Positions 25,701-33,939 of a stretch of DNA of 64,000 nt are shown here, in pieces. Position 1 is the first letter of the stretch, and each line of letters starts with the position of its first letter. The notes beneath the pieces were generated by a model. The model was not told the DNA's origin, searched no databases, and saw nothing but the letters and a program-made list of their open reading frames with translations. The position numbers were made by a program, and so were the translations under genes. Source of the DNA: Bacteroidaceae bacterium (GTDB taxonomy: Bacteria > Bacteroidota > Bacteroidia > Bacteroidales > Bacteroidaceae); assembly GCA_017547385.1 (NCBI GenBank), contig JAFYPU010000033.1:1-64000 (forward strand). Direction: 5' to 3'.

Positions 25701-27327
25701 CCACCTCAATGGTGCCGGTGAGTGCAGAAACGTCGTAAGAAAGTGTGGCAGCATTGGTCTTAGCCACGGAGGTGCTGTTGCAATAAATGTTGTAGCCCGT
25801 CAGTGTTTGCGTGCAGGGAGCCGGTGCTTCCCATTGGAGTGTACCTTCGTTCAGAGACAGGTTGCGCGGTGCGGTCATCTCTTCGCCATAAACAATCACT
25901 GATATTGTGGTTTTTCCACCTTTGTTCTGAATGTTGATTCCGTTTGCCGGAATGTTGAAAAGGGTTTCGATGCCATCCTTGTAGAACTCGTAGTCGATGA
26001 TGGAGCAATCGTGGATGGTTCCGGTACCGCTGGCAGTTTCCTTGCTCTCGATAATGAAGAAGTATTTCAGGGGTTTGCGTGTGTCGAAGCCGGCCGAGAG
26101 GTCGGTCAAGTCGTATCCGAATTCCATTGGCTCATGGTGCAGACCGTCTTTCCAGCGTCCCAGCATGGGCGTTTCGGCATCCACGCCATCACCATTGCCG
26201 TCGCCGGCAAATTTGAAATGCTCAAACTGAGTTGTGCTTTCAGGGATGGAGGCCGCAGTGTCTGCTGCGATGCCGGCGGAAAGCCGCAATTCGCTTCGCT
26301 TGCTGAAGTCCATTTTTATCTTGATGGTGCGCAGCGGACGATAGTTCTTGCGCATGTAATAAATTTCAGGCATGTAATAATCCGTGGTTCCATGTCTCGT
26401 AATTGCATTCTTGTAGGGACAATATATGAAACCATTGTTGCACCACGATGCTCCCCATGAGTTGGCAATAATCCAGGCACCTACCTCGTCCTTGTCGGCT
26501 TCTCCAATCACGCCGTTGCCGTCAAGGTCGAACTCGATGCGGTCGTCATATCCCACGATGGTGAGTGCGTGGTCCACTTGCTTGCCCCATTGGCTCACGA
26601 AGTATTTACCTGTAACGCCGGCTGCATCGTTGGCGGCTGTGCGTGGGATGTTCTCCCATATACCACCGCTGGCCACACCGATGCCACAGATTCCGCCGGC
26701 AGCGAAGTCGGTGTCGCCCGAGTGATTCCACAACCACTGTTTCACAGCTTCGCGTCCTTCTTCCGTGGCGACGGATACGGGGAAGTTGGCCGTGCGCTCC
26801 ACTCGGTTGAACATGGCAGAATACCACTTGTCATAGCCTTGCATCCATCCGAAGTCGGGGTCAGAACAATCCTGATAGCCCATTAGGCTTGAATAAGTGG
26901 CTCCGCCGTATGTCGGCATGTTGGGGACGCCGTTGGCGATGGCCATAGCCTCTTTATTGGAACTGGAGTTGGTGAGCAGCCAAGTGAAGTGAGTGGGGTA
27001 GCGGTTCTCTTCCAACAATCCGGATACGTTGCGAAGAGCGTTAATTTCATAGGCAAACATATAGGCAATGCGTGAGGCACTTCCGCATGAGCCTCCGTCT
27101 TGTGATATGATGGGAGGGAAGTGGATGTTCTCGGCATTGTTCACTCTGTCGGGGCGTTGCCCGCTTCGCCAATTGTTGTTGAGCAATCTCCGGTCGGCTT
27201 TTATGACCCGACTGTAGTCCGGATATTTTTTATAGTCTACCGTTTCTTGCGCCACGAGTGGCAGAGCGGTCGATGCCAGAAACATTCCGGACAGTGCGCA
27301 TAGCACCATGCGATGTGTGTGTTTCAT
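22795..27327 (-). CDS. Giant secreted papain-like (C1) protease with LamG and PKD domains
   Basis: A 1510-residue surface protein. Signal peptide 1-26. The catalytic domain at about 60-320 has Cys81 (QDGGSCGSA), His253 (VDHALTIVGYD) and Asn289 (IIANSWGASW), the C1A triad order; an EF-hand-like loop with DLDGNGVIGEADKD sits at 267-280 between His and Asn. A fibronectin III-like segment follows at about 500-590, a LamG/concanavalin domain at about 590-760, three PKD-like domains at about 800-1060 and a second LamG at about 1065-1230. The tail (YSVAGALIHS...LPAGVYIINGRKYLVR) is a type IX sorting domain. LamG domains suggest glycan or matrix binding. Positions outside the catalytic domain are approximate. 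Confidence 0.9.
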   Translation of the reverse strand: MKHTHRMVLCALSGMFLASTALPLVAQETVDYKKYPDYSRVIKADRRLLNNNWRSGQRPDRVNNAENIHFPPIISQDGGSCGSASRIAYMFAYEINALRNVSGLLEENRYPTHFTWLLTNSSSNKEAMAIANGVPNMPTYGGATYSSLMGYQDCSDPDFGWMQGYDKWYSAMFNRVERTANFPVSVATEEGREAVKQWLWNHSGDTDFAAGGICGIGVASGGIWENIPRTAANDAAGVTGKYFVSQWGKQVDHALTIVGYDDRIEFDLDGNGVIGEADKDEVGAWIIANSWGASWCNNGFIYCPYKNAITRHGTTDYYMPEIYYMRKNYRPLRTIKIKMDFSKRSELRLSAGIAADTAASIPESTTQFEHFKFAGDGNGDGVDAETPMLGRWKDGLHHEPMEFGYDLTDLSAGFDTRKPLKYFFIIESKETASGTGTIHDCSIIDYEFYKDGIETLFNIPANGINIQNKGGKTTISVIVYGEEMTAPRNLSLNEGTLQWEAPAPCTQTLTGYNIYCNSTSVAKTNAATLSYDVSALTGTIEVAAIYQCGDTEAESKRMQLSTINYYGQTPESNYVRKFTKSGFEIVDILKEQLETATIEYWICPALLNYDNQQIGPGWENGFMAHATKSGQLVVGWNMQQCITSKASTLRANAWTHVAIVVVGGKMTVYANGQPVGEIITSNKGIGGFGSLPVGTGNTNAGINGTMDEFRVWNVARTQREIQSMMYSEVADPQNTPGLLAEVRMDSKDDGTLLEATNRYVVKTFEGTQSQIANSSLLNDKRAIKADFSTSEEVCYAGTEINIVNKSSANTVKWVWNVDGKNYETEHPTFVFDTTGEKTVILTAYNGVGDTAQCHKNILIEKQPIPVAGFTCPDSVPAYEPISFSNSSKNTAGCVFHWEMPGAQIEHANTTNTATHYPNPGIYTVTLTVTNNSGSSSVSKEIVVTEIHPEAAFGVSPDVVVKGNPVKLEDKSLYSPTHWHWTIKNNAHHYIYDTADCELIFENPGKFDVSLEVSNSIGSSHAAQSKAITVCNADAKTGLAFNGESNRTVTFDCPLALSKTHGFTIDWWMNAKGNQTYSQAIGGSESDLLIRSLADGTLQFCMGSSVYTSAPGFFIPGEWHHYAIVFNFGDVFIYRDCMHFETFYTRFMGVYPNMPTTFKLGGSNGAVNAIIDEFRVWNTALTSSVLKSYANAPIDDVETAESAHQLVLYYNFNQSSGDVQDATSHAHHGTRAGFGPEGDAWSSSLGVFCLNEAQREDASATYLTNYCAPFVHSGKDVNTSESGRYMELLQGTEESAWVVEGSKTSGTIITGVHVDTKENNVFSLITKENSFGTSVISHNVYQTVTLPAGHYVFGFESANGIFDKESYIVVNKGKGFPNVLNLQKESFAYTTMDHQELEFTLTEETEVSLGMQFNTRGSLVMQIQRFFLEKKISNDDFSWTGIEETPQHGQDEEISVVSTHHGIDVKTGRPQRINVYSVAGALIHSEVINGNTHIALPAGVYIINGRKYLVR

Positions 27328-27540
27328 GTGTATAAAAAGGTATTAAGTGTGTGTTAAACTGATTGTCCGAGATGGGAAAAACTCGGATGTCGGAAAACGG
27401 CCGCAAGATAGGGAAAAAAGGCTATATGGGCTTTGAACATTTTCTCAAAAACCATCTATGAATGTTAAATATCATTAGAGGCATATTTTCCTCCTGATTG
27501 TGCTCTCTTTTGAGGCGCTGCGTGGATTTAGGTGGTGTTT

Positions 27541-27618
27541 TCAGAAAAATCTGCAAGCACTGCAGAAATTTTTGCAGTGCTTGTGGAAAATTCTGCAAGG
27601 CGTGTAAATTTTTGCTCG
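27541..27618. repeat. 21-bp palindromic array, locus 3 (three units plus tail)
   Basis: Units start at 27541, 27562 and 27583, with a partial unit from 27604. It lies between the divergent protease and rfbA genes; nothing else is recognised in 27328-27700. Confidence 0.82.
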
Positions 27619-27702
27619 AAAGGAAGCGCGTTTTCTTGCAAAGTGTAAGCGATTCTTGATAGGGGAGTGGGGGCGGTGCGCTCACATTTGTGTGGCTTTT
27701 AC

Positions 27703-27732
27703 TTGCTTTCCATGAAAAAAGCACTACCTTTG
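27703..27732 (+). promoter_or_regulatory. Promoter of the rfbA unit
   Basis: TTG (27703-27705), a 19-bp spacer and TACCTTTG (27725-27732). The leader to rfbA would be about 140 nt, longer than most leaders in this window. Confidence 0.72.
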
Positions 27733-27879
27733 CCCTTGTCGGAAGCCCTTGACCGGAGTTTCGGCAGACTTTGCGTCGCCGTTTTTCGGTACACCGTCAA
27801 TGGGGTGGCGGCTTTCGTGCTTTCGGGGGAACAACTGTGATGTTTTTCCGAAAATGTAATAACCTTAAACATTCCGACT

Positions 27880-28764
27880 ATGAAAGGTATCGTTCTGGCA
27901 GGTGGAAGCGGCACACGCCTCTATCCCATCACCAAAGGCATAAGCAAGCAGCTTATTCCCATTTTTGACAAACCGATGGTGTATTATCCCATCTCCGTTC
28001 TGATGCTGGCAGGCATCCGCGACATACTTATCATTTCCACACCTCAGGATTTGCCGGGCTTTCAACGCCTTTTGGGCGACGGCTCGGACTATGGCGTGAA
28101 TTTCAGCTATGCGGAGCAACCTTCGCCCGACGGATTGGCGCAGGCTTTCATCATTGGCGAAGAATTCATTGGCGATGATTGTGCCTGTCTGGTGTTGGGC
28201 GACAATATCTTTCATGGCAGCGGCCTGCGTGCCATGTTCACCGAAGCCGTGCGCAAAGCCGAGGAAGAGGGTAAGGCAACGGTGTTTGGCTACCGTGTCA
28301 ACGACCCCGAACGTTATGGCGTTGTGGAGTTCGACAATGAGGGACGCTGCATGAGTATTGAAGAAAAGCCGGCGAAACCTAAGTCAAACTATGCCGTGGT
28401 GGGCCTCTACTTTTATCCCAATCGCGTGGTGGACATCGCAAAACACATCAAGCCCTCGGCGCGTGGCGAACTGGAGATTACCACCGTCAACCAGCACTTC
28501 TTGGAAGATGGCGACCTGACGGTGCAGACCCTTGGTCGCGGTTTTGCGTGGTTGGATACGGGCACGCACGACAGCATGAGCGAGGCCAGCACTTTCATCG
28601 AAGTGATTGAAAAACGGACTGGCTTGAAAGTGGGCTGTCTCGAGGGTATTGCATTCAAGCAGGGCTGGATTGATGCAGACAAACTGCGTGAACTTGCACA
28701 GCCGATGATTAAAAATCAATATGGCCAGTATTTGGCAAAAATGGCAGACGAAGCAATGAAATAG
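27880..28764 (+). CDS. rfbA: Glucose-1-phosphate thymidylyltransferase
   Basis: Makes dTDP-glucose from glucose-1-phosphate and dTTP, the first step to dTDP-rhamnose and related surface sugars. The 294-residue protein has the nucleotidyltransferase signature [15 protein letters not shown] with SKQLIPI directly after it, and the conserved VLGDNIFHG and [13 protein letters not shown] blocks. The rest of the rhamnose pathway (rfbBCD) is not adjacent; instead a type IX cargo gene begins 3 bp after the stop. Confidence 0.97.
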   Translation: MKGIVLAGGSGTRLYPITKGISKQLIPIFDKPMVYYPISVLMLAGIRDILIISTPQDLPGFQRLLGDGSDYGVNFSYAEQPSPDGLAQAFIIGEEFIGDDCACLVLGDNIFHGSGLRAMFTEAVRKAEEEGKATVFGYRVNDPERYGVVEFDNEGRCMSIEEKPAKPKSNYAVVGLYFYPNRVVDIAKHIKPSARGELEITTVNQHFLEDGDLTVQTLGRGFAWLDTGTHDSMSEASTFIEVIEKRTGLKVGCLEGIAFKQGWIDADKLRELAQPMIKNQYGQYLAKMADEAMK

Positions 28765-28767
28765 CCA

Positions 28768-30705
28768 ATGGCTTGCGCAAAATCTCATAAGGCAAGGAAG
28801 TGGACAATCCGGGCGATTGTCTGCTTCTTTGCGCTTTTTGTGATGCCGCACTCGGCCTTCGCAGATGATGGAGAATGGGGTTATTATCCTGTTTATAGTG
28901 TTGAAAACCTGCAAGATGGTGCAAGTTGTTTGATAGGGGCTATAGGTGAAGATGGGCGAGTGGCGCTGATGACTTCTGCGCAGCGCGACAAGAAGCAGCT
29001 ATGGGCTGCAACGTCTGCACAGAATGCGCACGGAGGTGTGGAACATCCCTCCGCCAATTGTGTTTGGCAGTTGCAAAGTAATGATGACGGAACTTATAAC
29101 ATTCTGACAGCCGAAGGTAAATACCTGAATGCGACAGATGGGGTTGCCTTGTCATTGGATGCAAAAAGGAAAAGCCGTTGGAACATCACTCCCTCGGATT
29201 GGGGGTTTGTTGTTTCTGCCACAGAAACGCCCGATCGCTCGTTGGGGCTTTTCGCATGGACGGAGGATTTGTTTTTTGCTAATTATAAGAATTCCACAAA
29301 CACCACACCCACGCTGCAAATCTTTGTTCCACAGGCTTCAGCACCTGGTGCGGAAATGGTTCTGCCCGTGCAGGGAAGTCAGATGGTGCTGACGGTGGGC
29401 GAAAAGGCTGTCAAGGTATCGCCGCAGGGCAGTGCCTTGATTTCGGCTGCGGGATGCCGCCTTACGGATGGCACAATGGCCATTCCGCAAGGGGCTTCCG
29501 TCTTTGTGTGTGAATATGTTGCTGACAGTGTGTTCGTGCTGCGAAACGAACGGGGCTATCTTCAGCATTCGCTGACCTGTGCGGACGAGCCGGCACACTG
29601 GACGCTCGGGGCTGCAGGCTGTGTGGCATGCGATGCTTCGGGTAAGACAGAAGCAGAACCGTATCTTGTTTATCATAAAGAGACCGGAGCATTTTGCTTA
29701 ATCTCTGCAAAAGAGGTGGGAAGTACCTCATACATGCCCGTTCTCCTCTCTGTATGTGCTCCCGAAGCGACGGAAGAAATTTCCGAAGAGGGGGTGAAAA
29801 CGCTGCGTGGCGGGTGGAGCACCGAAGCCCTGGCCTCAGTGAATTGGCAAGGCATTTCGGCACTCGACATTCGCGAACTTGTGTTGCCACAAACAACGGT
29901 GGATTTTCACCATCGGCCGGCAGTTTGCAATGTTCCCATTCTGGTGAATGCCAACGCACCGCAACGCCTTGTGGAGGAATGGCCGTTTGTGTTGCTGTGT
30001 GAGGGCGAAAGTGCCCGTTTGGCATCGGCTTTCACGCTGGCGGATGGTGTGCCGCTGAAGTGGAAGGGACGTTTCTCCGCAGCACCGGGCGATTTGACAT
30101 ATACGCGCCAAATGCATGCCGACGGGGGATGGGAAACACTTGTCGTGCCTTTTGATACCCGTGTTCCCGACGAATTTGAGGCGAGAGTGCCCGGCGAAAT
30201 TTCAGCCAACGAAATAATTTTTACAAAAACAGACCGCTTGCAGGCCAACCAAGCCGCTATCATCCGTCATAAAGGAGCGGCGGGCGGAGACGAGCCGCAG
30301 TTGGCCCTGTGTAATGACTCTGAAAATGTGGGAGTGGCTGTTTCAGAATGTTTCTTGCAAGGGGTGTATGACACCCTTCGTGTGGAAGACAGCGGGGCAG
30401 GCATTTATCTGCTCGAAGCCTCGGGACTATATTTTGTGAAAGCCGCTGCCGGCAGTTGGCTGGCTCCTTTCAGAGCCGCTCTGTGTTCGGTAGAAACGGC
30501 AGAAGCCGCTGCCATCTATTCGGTGCGTTGTTCTGACGATGAAACTGCGGGATGCAGCACTGCCGTTGCTGACAAGAGCACTTGGCAGGGGGCCTGCTAT
30601 GATTTGCAAGGGCGATGCCTGTTGCAACACACCGATGCAGCATCATTTGCCATGCTGCCGGCAGGAGTTTACATTGTGAATGGAAAAATAATCATCAAAC
30701 AATAA
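28768..30705 (+). CDS. Secreted protein with type IX sorting tail, behind rfbA
   Basis: A 645-residue protein of unknown function. The N terminus has basic residues and a hydrophobic stretch ending at SAFADDG (about residue 33), a signal peptide. Residues about 85-190 contain NCVWQLQSNDDGTYNILTA and a repeated Trp-rich strand pattern, like ricin or related beta-trefoil modules in the 812-residue protein at 14109-16547. The end (CYDLQGRCLL...LPAGVYIVNGKIIIKQ) is a sorting domain. Only 3 bp separate it from rfbA and 10 bp from the HAD gene, so all three probably share one mRNA. Confidence 0.78.
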   Translation: MACAKSHKARKWTIRAIVCFFALFVMPHSAFADDGEWGYYPVYSVENLQDGASCLIGAIGEDGRVALMTSAQRDKKQLWAATSAQNAHGGVEHPSANCVWQLQSNDDGTYNILTAEGKYLNATDGVALSLDAKRKSRWNITPSDWGFVVSATETPDRSLGLFAWTEDLFFANYKNSTNTTPTLQIFVPQASAPGAEMVLPVQGSQMVLTVGEKAVKVSPQGSALISAAGCRLTDGTMAIPQGASVFVCEYVADSVFVLRNERGYLQHSLTCADEPAHWTLGAAGCVACDASGKTEAEPYLVYHKETGAFCLISAKEVGSTSYMPVLLSVCAPEATEEISEEGVKTLRGGWSTEALASVNWQGISALDIRELVLPQTTVDFHHRPAVCNVPILVNANAPQRLVEEWPFVLLCEGESARLASAFTLADGVPLKWKGRFSAAPGDLTYTRQMHADGGWETLVVPFDTRVPDEFEARVPGEISANEIIFTKTDRLQANQAAIIRHKGAAGGDEPQLALCNDSENVGVAVSECFLQGVYDTLRVEDSGAGIYLLEASGLYFVKAAAGSWLAPFRAALCSVETAEAAAIYSVRCSDDETAGCSTAVADKSTWQGACYDLQGRCLLQHTDAASFAMLPAGVYIVNGKIIIKQ

Positions 30706-30715
30706 AAATCGTAAT

Positions 30716-31129
30716 ATGTATATAGCTGTTGATTTTGACGGAACAATCGTTTCCGATCGCTATCCTGAAATTGGCAAAGAGCTTCCGTTTGCCACAGCAA
30801 CGCTGCGTCAGTTGATGGAAGACGGACACAAACTTGTGCTCTGGACCGTGCGCGAGGGTGAGCTTCTGCAGGAGGCCGTCGATTGGTGCGAGAAGAAAGG
30901 TGTGAGGTTCTATGCCGTGAACAAAGATTACGATGAGGAGGCCATGCAAGGCAAGCACTTTAGTCGTAAAATCAAAGCAGATATCTTTATCGACGACAGA
31001 GGCATTGCCGGTTTGCCCGATTGGGGAACCATCTATGAGCTTATCAAACGGCGCATCAATTGGGAGGAATTTCTCATTCGTCGTGGAGAAATCGATAAGC
31101 CCTCGAAGAAAAAATGGTGGCAGTTCTGA
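30716..31129 (+). CDS. Small HAD-like hydrolase
   Basis: A 137-residue protein with a minimal HAD fold. Motif I is DFDGTIV near the N terminus, a Thr follows in LVLWTVREG (motif II-like), and the acidic motif IV is IFIDDRGIAG. It resembles the compact cap-less phosphatases found in Bacteroides. The substrate cannot be told. It follows the cargo gene after 10 bp and may be cotranscribed with rfbA; the next gene has its own promoter. Confidence 0.82.
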   Translation: MYIAVDFDGTIVSDRYPEIGKELPFATATLRQLMEDGHKLVLWTVREGELLQEAVDWCEKKGVRFYAVNKDYDEEAMQGKHFSRKIKADIFIDDRGIAGLPDWGTIYELIKRRINWEEFLIRRGEIDKPSKKKWWQF

Positions 31130-31181
31130 CGCTCGTCCAAAGGAAATGCAGCCCTGAAAGATGCTTCTGAAGATTTTTCCC

Positions 31182-31211
31182 TTGTGTGAAATGAATAAAT
31201 GAGTACTTTTG
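31182..31211 (+). promoter_or_regulatory. Promoter of nnr, predicting a leaderless mRNA
   Basis: TTG (31182-31184), a 19-bp spacer and TACTTTTG (31204-31211). Only 4 bp lie between this element and the ATG at 31216, so transcription should start at or next to the start codon. Confidence 0.65.
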
Positions 31212-31215
31212 TGAA

Positions 31216-32796
31216 ATGAAGATATTGAGTGCTCAACAAATGCAAGAGCTTGACGCATTCACCGTGCGCCAGGAAAATATAACGTCTGCCCAATTGATGG
31301 AACGTGCGGCGCAGGCCTTGAAAACCGAAATCGTGTCGCGATGGGACACATCGGTGCGCCTGATGATTTTTGCCGGACCGGGAAACAATGGCGGTGATGC
31401 TTTGGCTTTGGCGAGGCTGATGATGGAAGCCGGATATGTGGTTGAAACTTTTCTCATCAACCCCAAAGATTCGCTCAGTGCCGATTGCGACCTCAACAAG
31501 TCGCGTCTTGAAACAATGGGGGCACCGCTCGTGGAAGTGAAATCACAGTTTGAGCCGCCCCAACTCACTCCCGACACCTTGGTCATCGACGGACTTTTCG
31601 GTACGGGGCTTAACAAACCACTCACCGGCGGCTTTGCTTCGTTGGTGAAGTTTATCAACAATTCGCCGGCGCAGGTGGTATCTATCGACATGCCCTCCGG
31701 ATTGATGTGCGAAGACAATGTGCTCAATGTGCGTAGCAACATCATTTGTGCAGATCTCACGCTCACTTTTCATCGTCCCAAGTTGGCGATGCTGCTCCCC
31801 GACAATCAATCGCATGTGGGCGAGGTGAAAATTTTGGACATCGGTTTGTCCGAAAGCCAAACGGCTCTCATCGAAACGCCTTACCAAATCATAGAGAAGC
31901 AAGAAGTGCCGGCCATGTTGCGCCCTCGCGCTCCGTTTGGTCACAAAGGCACTTTTGGACATGCGCTCCTCATTGCCGGAAGTTACGGAATGGCTGGGGC
32001 TGCTATCTTGGCGGCCAAGGCATGTTTGCGCGGGGGAGTGGGAAAAGTTACGGTGCGCACACCGCTTCGCAACAACGACATTCTGCAAGTGGCAGTCCCC
32101 GAGGCCGTACTTTTGCACGACAAGCACGCAGAGCATTTTGCCCATCCCGTGAATGCAGACTCCTTTGACGCGTTGGCCATAGGCCCCGGCATCGGCACGG
32201 CAAGCGACACCGCGTTGGCTTTCATCGAACAGGTGCGCCACACAAGCACTCCGTTGGTTATCGATGCCGATGGTATCAACATCTTGGGAGGACACAAAGG
32301 ATGGATACAACAAGTTCCGAAAAATGCCATCCTCACGCCGCATCCTGCAGAGTTCCGGCGCATAGGCAACAAAGGCACTGACGATTATTCCATGTTGCTT
32401 GAAGCCAAGCAAATGGCACTGACCCACAAATTCTATATTATAGTGAAAGGACATCGCACAGCCATTTGCACACCTGAAGGACAAGTGTATTTTAATCCGA
32501 CCGGCAATTCGGGAATGGCCACTGCCGGAAGCGGAGATGTGCTCACCGGCTTGATAACAGCTCTTTTGGCACAAGGATACCCCCATTTGGACGCTTGTCG
32601 CTTGGGAGTGTATCTGCATGGTTTGGCAGGGGATATGGCGGCTGCCGAATTGGGAGAAGAAAGTGTTACGGCAAATGACCTGTTGCACTACCTCGCTTTG
32701 GCTTTTCGCGACTTGTGGGCGGAACGTCGGAAATCAACTCCTCGAATTAAGCCATTGGTAACAGAAGAATCAGACAACACAATCAATAACAACTAA
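31216..32796 (+). CDS. nnr: Bifunctional NAD(P)HX epimerase / dehydratase
   Basis: Repairs hydrated NADH and NADPH. Residues 1-220 are the epimerase (MKILSAQQMQELD, FAGPGNNGGDALALAR, SIDMPSGL) and residues about 230-510 are the ADP-dependent dehydratase (HKGTFGHALLIAGSYGMAGA, LTPHPAEFRR, and the signature NSGMATAGSGDVLTGLITAL). The 526 residues match the usual fused enzyme. The first methionine is supported by the conserved N-terminal block. DUF4831 starts 7 bp downstream. Confidence 0.95.
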   Translation: MKILSAQQMQELDAFTVRQENITSAQLMERAAQALKTEIVSRWDTSVRLMIFAGPGNNGGDALALARLMMEAGYVVETFLINPKDSLSADCDLNKSRLETMGAPLVEVKSQFEPPQLTPDTLVIDGLFGTGLNKPLTGGFASLVKFINNSPAQVVSIDMPSGLMCEDNVLNVRSNIICADLTLTFHRPKLAMLLPDNQSHVGEVKILDIGLSESQTALIETPYQIIEKQEVPAMLRPRAPFGHKGTFGHALLIAGSYGMAGAAILAAKACLRGGVGKVTVRTPLRNNDILQVAVPEAVLLHDKHAEHFAHPVNADSFDALAIGPGIGTASDTALAFIEQVRHTSTPLVIDADGINILGGHKGWIQQVPKNAILTPHPAEFRRIGNKGTDDYSMLLEAKQMALTHKFYIIVKGHRTAICTPEGQVYFNPTGNSGMATAGSGDVLTGLITALLAQGYPHLDACRLGVYLHGLAGDMAAAELGEESVTANDLLHYLALAFRDLWAERRKSTPRIKPLVTEESDNTINNN

Positions 32797-32803
32797 ACCC
32801 ATT

Positions 32804-33877
32804 ATGAAAATGAAAAAGATGTTTGTAGCCGTTCTTGCCATGCTTTCGCTGACGGCCGGAGCGCAAACAGAAGTTTCCAATTACGTCCCGGGACTGACGG
32901 AAAACGGTATTACATTTTTCCTGCCCAAGACGCGTTTGCACATCACGCTCACAGCTACCCGAAAATCCTATGCTCCGGGAGAATACTGTCTTTATGCAGA
33001 ACGCTTTCTGCGTTTGAAAAATGTGACCACAGCAGCTTACGACGAGTGGACGCTCGACCAGATTTCCATCATGCCATTTGGGGTGGTGGACAAGGCGCAG
33101 GCATACACCATCAAGCTGAAGCAGAAAACGGCAGCCCCTTTGGTGGGCTTGGCCCCCGATGGCCGATTGCTCTCCGTCAATCGTGAAGCGCAACCCATCG
33201 AGGCTTTGCCGCACCCCTATGTGGTGAAGGACAGCACCGTCCGCATCAATCCGGAGGACTATAAGACGGAGGAAATTCTCTCAGCCGGCAACACGCAGAA
33301 GATGGCCGAGTTGGCAGCCGGAGAGATATACGACATTCGTGAGAACCGCGCGTTGCTGGCCAAAGGACAGGCTGATTTCATGCCCACAGACGGTGAGCAA
33401 TTGCGCCTGATGCTCGCCAGCTTGGCCACGCAGGAAGAAGCCTTGTTGCAACTCTTCCGCGGAACTTGCACCACCGAGAAGCATGTTTTCACCTTGGAGT
33501 TCGAACCGCAGGCAGAGACAGCGCAAACGCTGTTGTTCCGTTTTTCAAAATTCTTGGGCCTTGTGGAAAATGACAACATGGCCGGCGAACCTTATTATAT
33601 CAGTGTGAAAGATTTGAAAACCCTTCCCGAACCTGCGCCGGTCGACCCGAAGGCTGCCAAGAAGCCGGTGGAGGATTTGCGATACATTGTGCCGAGTTCG
33701 GTGTTGGTGAAAGTTTTCGATGCCAAGCGTGAATGGTTTTCCGGAAGCATTCCCATGGCACAATTCGGCCGTGTGGAGCATTTGGGCGGTGATCTTTTCA
33801 ACAAGCGCTATACCACCAAGGTGTTGCTCTCTCCCACGACGGGAGGTATTCTTCGCCTTGACGCGGAGCAGCCCTGA
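32804..33877 (+). CDS. DUF4831 family exported protein
   Basis: A 357-residue protein with a cleavable signal peptide (residues 1-22, ending AGAQT) and the DUF4831 hallmark strand LPKTRLHITLTATRKSYAPGEYC. It is common in Bacteroidales and has no assigned function. It begins 7 bp after nnr and is likely cotranscribed with it; the GH110-like gene follows after 62 bp. Confidence 0.85.
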   Translation: MKMKKMFVAVLAMLSLTAGAQTEVSNYVPGLTENGITFFLPKTRLHITLTATRKSYAPGEYCLYAERFLRLKNVTTAAYDEWTLDQISIMPFGVVDKAQAYTIKLKQKTAAPLVGLAPDGRLLSVNREAQPIEALPHPYVVKDSTVRINPEDYKTEEILSAGNTQKMAELAAGEIYDIRENRALLAKGQADFMPTDGEQLRLMLASLATQEEALLQLFRGTCTTEKHVFTLEFEPQAETAQTLLFRFSKFLGLVENDNMAGEPYYISVKDLKTLPEPAPVDPKAAKKPVEDLRYIVPSSVLVKVFDAKREWFSGSIPMAQFGRVEHLGGDLFNKRYTTKVLLSPTTGGILRLDAEQP

Positions 33878-33939
33878 AAGGAAACTTTTTGGGATAAAGT
33901 CCTCAATTTCTTTGGTAGAACAACAAAATAAATAAACAA

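Noticed and set aside
22795..27327. Streptopain (C10) assignment for the large protease
   Set aside because: The order and context of the Cys, His and Asn motifs, including IIANSWG, match papain-like C1 enzymes.
28384..28914. Minus-strand frame opposite rfbA
   Set aside because: Antisense shadow of a strongly conserved enzyme gene, with no promoter or signal of its own.
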